A DNA stretch of 12,097 nucleotides, taken from NCBI GenBank assembly GCA_003524565.1, contig DQGU01000224.1, positions 652 through 12,748 of the forward strand, given 5' to 3'. This stretch comes from Rhodospirillaceae bacterium. Its GTDB lineage: Bacteria > Pseudomonadota > Alphaproteobacteria > Micavibrionales > UBA2020. The position numbers were made by a program, and so were the translations under genes. The notes beneath the pieces are model-generated. The model was not told where the DNA came from. It saw nothing but the letters and a program-made list of their open reading frames with translations, and did no database searches. Shown here in pieces: positions 6,661 to 12,097 of this stretch. Positions within the stretch are counted from its first letter, which is position 1. The number at the start of each line of letters is the position of its first letter.

Positions 6661-7983
6661 ATGCTGCCGCAGGAAATTATTCGCAAAAAACGTGACGGCC
6701 AAACGCTGGCGGAAGGTGAAATCCGCACCTTTATCGACGGCGTGACAAAAGGCAGCGTCAGCGAAGGGCAGGTTGCCGCGTTTTGCATGGCCGTTCTTTT
6801 GAAAAAAATGGACATGCCGGAGCGTGTCGCGCTGACGTCGGCCATGGCGCGTTCGGGCACGGTGATGTCGTGGAGCGCGGAAAACCTGCCGGGTCCCATT
6901 CTGGACAAACATTCGACGGGCGGTGTCGGGGACAAGGTCAGCCTGATGCTGGCGCCCATTCTGGCTGCTTGCGGTGCTTTTGTGCCCATGCTGTCGGGGC
7001 GGGGGCTTGGGCATACCGGCGGGACGCTTGATAAAATGGATGCCATCCCGGGCTATGCGTCGCAGCCGGATATCGCGCTTTTTAAAAAGACAGTGCGCGA
7101 AGCGGGCTGCGCCATCATCGGCGCGACGCCCGACTTGGCGCCGGCGGACCGTATTATTTATGCCATCCGCGATGTGACGGGCACGGTTGAATCGCTCGAC
7201 CTTATCACGGCGTCGATTTTGTCCAAAAAACTGGCCGCTGGGCTGGATGGCCTTGTGATGGATGTGAAATTCGGCAGCGGCGCCTTTATGCAGGATTACG
7301 GCGATGCCAAGGCGCTGGCCGATAGCATCGTTTCCGTCGCCAACGGCGCGGGCATGCCGACCGTCGGTCTTTTGACCGATATGAACCAGGTGCTTGGCCG
7401 TACGGCGGGCAACGCTGTTGAAGTCAAAGAGGCCGTCGATTTCCTCAAAAACGTCAATGTCGATGCGCGTTTGTACGAAGTGACGGCGGCGCTGACGGCG
7501 GAGCTTTTGGTCCTGGGCAAGCTGGCCAAAGATACGAGTGAGGCGCGCGCAAAAATTGCCGAAGTTATCGGGAACGGAAAAGCCGCCGCGCAGTTTGAGC
7601 GCATGGTGCAAACGCTGGGCGGTCCTGCGGGCTTCATCGATGCGCCGGAAAAATTCCTGAAACCCGCGGCGATTGTACGCGATGTCTTTCCGGATACGGC
7701 GGGCCGTGTGGCGTCTATCGACACGCGTGGCGTCGGCATCGGGATTGTCGAGCTGGGCGGCGGACGCAGCAAGCCGACGGACACGGTGGACCACAGTGTC
7801 GGGCTGACGAATATTGCCGCACTGGGCGAAGAGGTGGGCAAGGGCGCAAGGCCGCTGGCGACGCTGCATGCGCGCGACGAGGCGACATTTGAGCGCATGT
7901 CGCAAAAACTGCGCGGGGTCATGACGGTATCGCCGGATGCGGTGGCGGCGGGCGATATTATCCGCCAAAGAGTGGCCGCATGA
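6661..7983 (+). CDS. deoA: Thymidine phosphorylase
   Basis: Cytoplasmic enzyme that splits thymidine (and deoxyuridine) with phosphate into the free base and 2-deoxyribose-1-phosphate. From the ATG at 6661 it has exactly 440 residues, the length of E. coli DeoA, and the N-terminus QEIIRKKRDG aligns with it directly. The frame continues to a GTG at 6622 and an ATG at 6652; both would add residues lacking in E. coli. Phosphate and substrate residues visible: DKHSTGGVGD (82-91) with His84, the family signature SGRGLGHTGGTLDKMDAIPG (112-131), Arg170, Ser185 and Lys189, matching E. coli His85, Arg171, Ser186 and Lys190. The GSGAF and TDMNQVLG segments also fit. The stop shares bases with the start of cdd (ATGA), so translation is probably coupled. 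A GGGGG tract serves as a weak ribosome site. Confidence 0.96.
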   Translation: MLPQEIIRKKRDGQTLAEGEIRTFIDGVTKGSVSEGQVAAFCMAVLLKKMDMPERVALTSAMARSGTVMSWSAENLPGPILDKHSTGGVGDKVSLMLAPILAACGAFVPMLSGRGLGHTGGTLDKMDAIPGYASQPDIALFKKTVREAGCAIIGATPDLAPADRIIYAIRDVTGTVESLDLITASILSKKLAAGLDGLVMDVKFGSGAFMQDYGDAKALADSIVSVANGAGMPTVGLLTDMNQVLGRTAGNAVEVKEAVDFLKNVNVDARLYEVTAALTAELLVLGKLAKDTSEARAKIAEVIGNGKAAAQFERMVQTLGGPAGFIDAPEKFLKPAAIVRDVFPDTAGRVASIDTRGVGIGIVELGGGRSKPTDTVDHSVGLTNIAALGEEVGKGARPLATLHARDEATFERMSQKLRGVMTVSPDAVAAGDIIRQRVAA

Positions 7984-8585
7984 TGGCCAGCGGTAAAAAG
8001 GCAGCGAAGAAAGCGACAATGGACGGGCAAATAAAAAAACTGGCGAAACAGGCGATGGCGGCACGCGGACATGCCTATTGCCCCTATTCAAGCCACCCCG
8101 TGGGCGTCGCCATTGTATCGCAAAGCGGCAAGGTTTACGCAGGGGCGAATGTCGAAATCGCCCATTACAAAGGCGTTTGCGCCGAAGCCTCCGCCATATC
8201 CGCGATGATAACGGCGGGGGAGCGGCATATCCGTGCCGTAGTCGTGGCAGGGCCGTCGATGGAATATCTTTGCACGCCCTGCGGCGATTGCCGCCAGCGC
8301 CTGCGCGAATTTTGCGCGCCGGATGTGCGTATCTATTCGCTGTGGAAAGACGGCAGCCTTGGCGCCGTGCATACCATGGCGGATTTGCTGCCGCTGAGTT
8401 TCGGCCCTGAAAACCTGCAAGAGGTCGGTGCGCTGCCCAAAACGCAGCCCAAAGCCGGCGCGGCAGCGACCGGCGGCAAGCAGAAAAAAGAGCGTGTGAA
8501 AAATACCCCCGAAAAACAAAACAAAAAGAACAAAAAAGATGTCAGCCCCGGATCTCTCCGTCGCAGGAACCCCCGACCGTCGTAA
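7980..8585 (+). CDS. cdd: Cytidine deaminase with a lysine-rich C-terminal tail
   Basis: A zinc enzyme that deaminates cytidine and deoxycytidine to uridine and deoxyuridine; the latter can be used by the neighbouring DeoA. Numbering from the ATG at 7980: YCPYS (33-37), the substrate-binding GANVE (55-59, Asn57 and Glu59), Cys67-Ala-Glu69 with zinc ligand and catalytic Glu, and PCGDCRQ (100-106) with zinc ligands Cys101 and Cys104. A Cys rather than His at 67 marks the small tetrameric type. Position 39 is His where most relatives have a Phe that packs against the base. The core ends near residue 146; about 55 further residues are Lys, Gln, Asn and Pro rich and look disordered, making 201 residues against about 130 usual. 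The start overlaps the deoA stop; a second ATG at 7983 or one at 8019 is possible. The last 47 bp overlap the next gene. Confidence 0.93.
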   Translation: MMASGKKAAKKATMDGQIKKLAKQAMAARGHAYCPYSSHPVGVAIVSQSGKVYAGANVEIAHYKGVCAEASAISAMITAGERHIRAVVVAGPSMEYLCTPCGDCRQRLREFCAPDVRIYSLWKDGSLGAVHTMADLLPLSFGPENLQEVGALPKTQPKAGAAATGGKQKKERVKNTPEKQNKKNKKDVSPGSLRRRNPRPS

Positions 8586-9444
8586 ACAAACCCTCATCGC
8601 CATTCTGGCGACTTGCGTGGCCTATGGTTATTTCAACATCGGCGATGCCGCAGTCAAGGTGCTGGCGGGAAAATTCCATTTCTCGCAAATCATTGTCTTT
8701 AACTGCATGGTTATTATCGCTTTCATGTGCACCTATGGCGCGGTGACGCAGGGGCGCGCGGCTTTTGTTATCCGCCAGCCTAAATGGGTTTTTCTGCGCG
8801 CAGCGATGTCTGTTGTAGTGGGGGTCATTAATACGCTGTCGCTGCCGCATATTCAGCTGACGACTTTTTATACGCTGGTTTTCACATCGCCCTTCTGGGT
8901 GGCTATTTTGTCGGCGTTTTTCCTGCGCGAGAAACTTGAGCGGGAAAAAATCGCGGTTATCCTGCTTTGCTTCGCGGTTATCGTTTACATTTTCCGGCCG
9001 GGTGGCGGCATGTTTGATATGTGGGCAATACTGGTGCTGTGCGGCGCGTTTTTCTATTCCTGTTCGATGATTGTGATGCGGCATCTGGGCCCGGGGGAAA
9101 GCCGTACCATGATTATTTGCAGCGGTTCGGTGTTCAGCATTCTGGCCTGCCTGCCGTTCCTGCCGTTCCACTACATCACGCCGTCGCTTTATGACCTTGG
9201 CGTCTTTTTTATGATGGGGGTGCTGGGCGCTATCGGCGTCATGTGCATCGCCTTCGGTTTCCAGACCGCGCCGTCGGCGGCGACGGTGGCGCCTTACCAT
9301 TACACGCAAATCTTCTGGGGTGCGCTCTTGGGCTATTACCTGTTCGGCGAAGTGCCCGACCAGCGCACCATCATGGGCGCGGCGGTGATTATCGGCGCGG
9401 GGCTGTTTCTTATCTGGCGTGAAGCGCGGCGGAAATCGCTGTAG
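8539..9444 (+). CDS. EamA/DMT-superfamily transporter
   Basis: A 301-residue inner-membrane protein of the drug/metabolite transporter superfamily with about ten hydrophobic segments in two EamA halves (roughly residues 20-152 and 160-294). The end of the second half, APYHYTQIFWGALLGYYLFG (251-270) followed by EVPDQ, is characteristic of EamA exporters. The substrate cannot be told from sequence. Being third in a unit with deoA and cdd, it might move a nucleoside, base or deoxyribose product, but such transporters are often bystanders. The ATG at 8539 lies inside the end of cdd and has no Shine-Dalgarno. It is preceded by a strongly A-rich stretch that may keep the site open, so coupling to cdd translation is likely. 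The stop is 15 bp from the convergent pgsA stop. Confidence 0.9.
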   Translation: MSAPDLSVAGTPDRRKQTLIAILATCVAYGYFNIGDAAVKVLAGKFHFSQIIVFNCMVIIAFMCTYGAVTQGRAAFVIRQPKWVFLRAAMSVVVGVINTLSLPHIQLTTFYTLVFTSPFWVAILSAFFLREKLEREKIAVILLCFAVIVYIFRPGGGMFDMWAILVLCGAFFYSCSMIVMRHLGPGESRTMIICSGSVFSILACLPFLPFHYITPSLYDLGVFFMMGVLGAIGVMCIAFGFQTAPSAATVAPYHYTQIFWGALLGYYLFGEVPDQRTIMGAAVIIGAGLFLIWREARRKSL

Positions 9445-9459
9445 CGGAGGTTTTGCCGC

Positions 9460-10089
9460 TTACATATTCGTTGCGGTGGATTGCTTTTCCTTGCCGTCGA
9501 TTTCCTGAATGGTCACCCATGCCTGACGCATGTAGTCATAGCCGGAGGTGACGGTGATAACCATCGCAAACAGGAAACCCGCCTTGCCGATTTCATAGGC
9601 GTAGGGGATGAGCATCTGGCCATAAGGCCCTGCCAGCAAGAAGCCGATAAAGAACATCTGGACGGTCATCTTCCATTTGCCCATTTTTGAAATAGGCACG
9701 ATGACGTTGTAAAGCGCCATAAACTCACGCACGCCCGCAATCAGGATTTCGCGCAGGAAAATAACCACGGCGGGAATAATCCACACGCCATCCAGACGGT
9801 CGAAGGCTACCAGCGCCATCAACGTGGCGCCAATCAGCATTTTATCGGTGGAGGAGTCGAGGAATTTGCCAAGCAAGGTGGTCTGGCCGGTTGCGCGGGC
9901 GATTTTGCCATCCAGAAAATCCGAAAGCCCCGCCAGCAAAAACAGGAACACGTTCGACCATGCCGCAAAGGCCGCCCAGTCCGGTTCGCCCTTTTCAAGA
10001 TAGAAAAGGCCGAACATGGCCGGAATGACCAGAATACGGTAATAGGAAAGCATGTTCGGGATGTTGAATGCGATGCTGGGTTTGGACAT
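9460..10089 (-). CDS. pgsA: CDP-diacylglycerol--glycerol-3-phosphate 3-phosphatidyltransferase
   Basis: This inner-membrane enzyme makes phosphatidylglycerophosphate from CDP-diacylglycerol and glycerol-3-phosphate, the committed step to phosphatidylglycerol and cardiolipin. The 209-residue protein has about five hydrophobic segments. The CDP-alcohol phosphotransferase signature D-G-x2-A-R-x8-G-x3-D-x3-D is complete: Asp60, Gly61, Ala64, Arg65, Gly74, Asp78 and Asp82, with Asp57 just before. The N-terminal NIPNMLSYYRI (9-19) is the usual PgsA opening, and the length rules out the longer synthases of this superfamily. The ATG at 10089 has AAGGGA about ten bases upstream. It begins 19 bp after the uvrC stop on the same strand, the same uvrC-pgsA order as in E. 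coli and many proteobacteria, so one transcript is likely. Confidence 0.95.
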   Translation of the reverse strand: MSKPSIAFNIPNMLSYYRILVIPAMFGLFYLEKGEPDWAAFAAWSNVFLFLLAGLSDFLDGKIARATGQTTLLGKFLDSSTDKMLIGATLMALVAFDRLDGVWIIPAVVIFLREILIAGVREFMALYNVIVPISKMGKWKMTVQMFFIGFLLAGPYGQMLIPYAYEIGKAGFLFAMVITVTSGYDYMRQAWVTIQEIDGKEKQSTATNM

Positions 10090-10108
10090 GTTCTTTTTTT
10101 CCCTTACG

Positions 10109-11947
10109 TCAGGAATCTGTGTCGTGGAAAAAAGCGTAAATCCGCTCCGCCACCGCCTTGCTGATGCCTGTTACCTTTTGTAAATCAGCGACCCCCGCTT
10201 CGGCAACCGCTTTTGCAGAACCAAAGTGCAAAAGCAGGGCTTTTTTGCGCCGCGCGCCGATACCGGGGACGCTATCAAGGGGGGTAGCGCCGATGGCCTT
10301 GCTGCGCCGTGCCCTGTGGGATGTTATGGCGAATCGGTGCGCTTCGTCCCGCAATCGCTGCAGGAAATAAAGCACAGGGTCGTCCGGCGGCAGGCTGAAG
10401 GTATCGCGCCCCGGCATAAAAAACTTCTCCCGCCCTGCGTTGCGGTCGGGGCCCTTGGCGATGGCGACGACGGTTAGGCCGTCGATGCCCAGCTCGGCCA
10501 GCGTTTCCATTGTGGCGCTCAGCTGCCCCTGCCCGCCGTCAATCAGCAGTAAATCCGGCCAGACGGGCGTTTCGCCTTCACCCTCCGCCTTCAGCAGGGA
10601 TTGAAAACGGCGCGACAGCATTTCGCGCATCATGCCGTAATCGTCGCCGCCCGTGATGTCGCTCTTGGCATTGAATTTGCGGTAGGCGTTTTTTTGCAAA
10701 CCCTCGGGCGTTGCCACCACCATCGCGCCCAGTGTATGGGTGCCTGCGATGTGGCTGTTGTCGTAAATTTCGATACGCTCCGGCGGGGCGTCGAGGCCGA
10801 AAACCTCGGCCAGTTTTTCAAATAAAACTTCCTGCGCCTGCGCATCCGCCATGCGGCGGGCGAGGGCTTCGCGCGCGTTTTTCAGTGCCATGTCGGTCAG
10901 CTGCTTGCGCTCCCCGCGCTGGGGTCTTGCGATGCTGACTTTGTATCCGGCTTTGTCGCGCAGGGCTTGTTCCAGCACCTCCGTGGCCTCCACATCGTCG
11001 GTCACGATGATGTCGCGCGGCACCGGTTTGTTGGTGTAAAACTGCGCGATAAAGGCGGAGAGAATCTCCGCCGTCGTTTCATCTTTTTCATGCCGCGGGA
11101 AATAGGCGCGGTTGCCGAAATTCTGCCCCGCGCGGAAAAAGAACACCTGCACGCAGGACGCGCCCGCGTCGCGGTGGATAGCGAAAACATCTGCGCTGTC
11201 GAGACCTTCAACGTTCACCGTTTGCTCGGCCTGTATTTGCGTCAGGGCGCGGATGCGGTCGCGGTAGGCGGCGGCTTCTTCGAAATCCAGATTATCGCTG
11301 GCGGTTTGCATTTTGCCCGCGAATTCTTCCTGTATCGCGCGGCTGCGGCCTTCCAGAAACTGGCGCGCCATATCGACCTGCTCCGCATATTGGCGGTGGG
11401 TGACCTTGGCGACGCAGGGCGCGGTGCAGCGTTTGATTTGATATTGCAAACAAGGGCGCGTGCGCAGCGCGAATACATGGTCGGAACAATTGCGCAGCAA
11501 AAACGCCTTGTGCAGTACGGCCAGCGTTTCATTGACCGCAAAGCCGGAGGCGAAGGGGCCGAAATATTCCCCCTTGCGGTCGCGGGCGCCGCGGTGTTTG
11601 GTCACCTGCGGGAAATCATGGTCGCCTGTAATCAGGATATAGGGGAATGATTTATCGTCGCGCAGCAGAATGTTGTACCGGGGCTTGAGACGCTTGATAA
11701 GGTTCGCTTCCAAAAGCAGGGCTTCGGCCTCGGTATGCGTTGTCACAAACTCCATGGCGGCGGTTTCACCGACCATGCGTTGAATGCGAAGCGAGTTTTT
11801 TTCAAGTTGCGCATAGGCGCCGACGCGTTTCTTCAGGCTCTTGGCCTTGCCAACATAAAGCACATCGCCCTTGGCCGATATCATGCGGTAAACGCCCGGT
11901 AAATCCGGCAGGGTTGAGAGAAAGGACTGAATCAGCTCGGTGGACAT
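10109..11947 (-). CDS. uvrC: Excinuclease ABC subunit C
   Basis: UvrC makes both incisions around DNA damage after UvrA/UvrB recognition. All expected parts of this 612-residue protein are visible. The N-terminal GIY-YIG nuclease (about 14-92) has Tyr20, Tyr31, Arg41 and Glu80 for the 3' cut. Four cysteines at 154, 166, 174 and 178 match those reported to hold a [4Fe-4S] cluster in E. coli UvrC. The UVR segment that binds UvrB is at about 205-240. The RNase H-like nuclease for the 5' cut has Asp396 (IYDNSH), Asp470 (LLIDGG) and His537 (EAHRFAITSHR). Tandem helix-hairpin-helix motifs (about 556-608, with VPGIGARR and VTGISKAVA) bind DNA. The ATG at 11947 begins MSTELIQ just before the GIY domain; I see no strong Shine-Dalgarno. 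pgsA follows after 19 bp. Confidence 0.97.
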   Translation of the reverse strand: MSTELIQSFLSTLPDLPGVYRMISAKGDVLYVGKAKSLKKRVGAYAQLEKNSLRIQRMVGETAAMEFVTTHTEAEALLLEANLIKRLKPRYNILLRDDKSFPYILITGDHDFPQVTKHRGARDRKGEYFGPFASGFAVNETLAVLHKAFLLRNCSDHVFALRTRPCLQYQIKRCTAPCVAKVTHRQYAEQVDMARQFLEGRSRAIQEEFAGKMQTASDNLDFEEAAAYRDRIRALTQIQAEQTVNVEGLDSADVFAIHRDAGASCVQVFFFRAGQNFGNRAYFPRHEKDETTAEILSAFIAQFYTNKPVPRDIIVTDDVEATEVLEQALRDKAGYKVSIARPQRGERKQLTDMALKNAREALARRMADAQAQEVLFEKLAEVFGLDAPPERIEIYDNSHIAGTHTLGAMVVATPEGLQKNAYRKFNAKSDITGGDDYGMMREMLSRRFQSLLKAEGEGETPVWPDLLLIDGGQGQLSATMETLAELGIDGLTVVAIAKGPDRNAGREKFFMPGRDTFSLPPDDPVLYFLQRLRDEAHRFAITSHRARRSKAIGATPLDSVPGIGARRKKALLLHFGSAKAVAEAGVADLQKVTGISKAVAERIYAFFHDTDS

Positions 11948-12097
11948 GAAGTTAGCTTGCAGGCGGTACGGGCGGTTGTGGCGGCGTGCAACACGGCTCG
12001 GGATGTCGAGGCGAAGAGCTGGTTGTCATCGGTCACGGGCGCAGCGGTGGCGATCGTGCGGGGCGGCGGCAGGGGAAAGGGGGCGGTCGATGCGCCA
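11948..12097. other. Unresolved sequence upstream of uvrC, cut by window edge
   Basis: These 150 bp are GC-rich and I cannot assign a gene. One minus-strand frame stays open from the edge to a TGA at 11932-11934, which would overlap the uvrC start by 16 bp; its product is rich in Ala, Thr and Pro. One plus-strand frame from about 11951 also stays open to the edge and has coding-like base preferences, but lacks a plausible start and ribosome site. Either could be real or chance. The uvrC promoter may lie here; I see no clear -35/-10 pair. Confidence 0.3.

Noticed and set aside
6574..8091. Long minus-strand open frame of 505 codons opposite deoA
   Set aside because: The product is Arg and His rich as expected from the reverse of a GC-rich gene, and deoA on the plus strand is unmistakable.
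8478..8491. Programmed -1 frameshift site at the A-run in cdd
   Set aside because: The A-run is not in the required X XXY YYZ register relative to the cdd frame, and no downstream structure is evident.
9443..9460. AGCGG...CCGCT hairpin between the convergent EamA and pgsA stops
   Set aside because: Five-base stem, eight-base loop and no T-run on either strand; weak evidence for a terminator.

Overview
The window looks like a piece of an alphaproteobacterial chromosome. Third codon positions favour G and C. The isocitrate dehydrogenase is the long form of roughly 480 residues with an added C-terminal domain, known from Rickettsia and other alphaproteobacteria. A sequence fitting the alphaproteobacterial CtrA box lies between two divergent genes. 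I cannot assign a genus. Gene content is nearly all housekeeping; I saw no tRNA, rRNA, insertion sequence, phage gene, CRISPR array or toxin/antitoxin pair.

Layout from left to right: (1) A minus-strand group covers 1-2445. It holds an unrecognised secreted protein, then a cytoplasmic cyclophilin (ppiB), then a second, exported cyclophilin cut by the left edge. (2) A plus-strand pair, a YggT-family membrane protein and folD, covers 2672-3913. It diverges from the secreted protein across about 226 bp that carry the CtrA-like box and a 12-bp palindrome. (3) A minus-strand pair, nhaA followed by icd, covers 3891-6577; the icd 3' end overlaps the folD 3' end by 23 bp. (4) A tightly packed plus-strand group, deoA, cdd and an EamA/DMT transporter, covers 6661-9444 with overlapping gene ends. 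It diverges from nhaA across 83 bp packed with three dyad symmetries. (5) A minus-strand pair, uvrC followed by pgsA, covers 9460-11947. (6) The last 150 bp upstream of uvrC are unresolved.

Functionally, deoA and cdd form a pyrimidine nucleoside salvage unit, with a permease attached. icd serves the TCA cycle, folD one-carbon metabolism, nhaA sodium/proton homeostasis, pgsA phosphatidylglycerol synthesis, uvrC nucleotide excision repair, and the cyclophilins protein folding in two compartments. No undescribed multi-gene system is evident. The points most worth checking are the unrecognised secreted protein with its possible CtrA control, the nhaA/deoA intergenic dyads, the NAD-type coenzyme residues in Icd, and the lysine-rich tail of Cdd overlapping the next gene.
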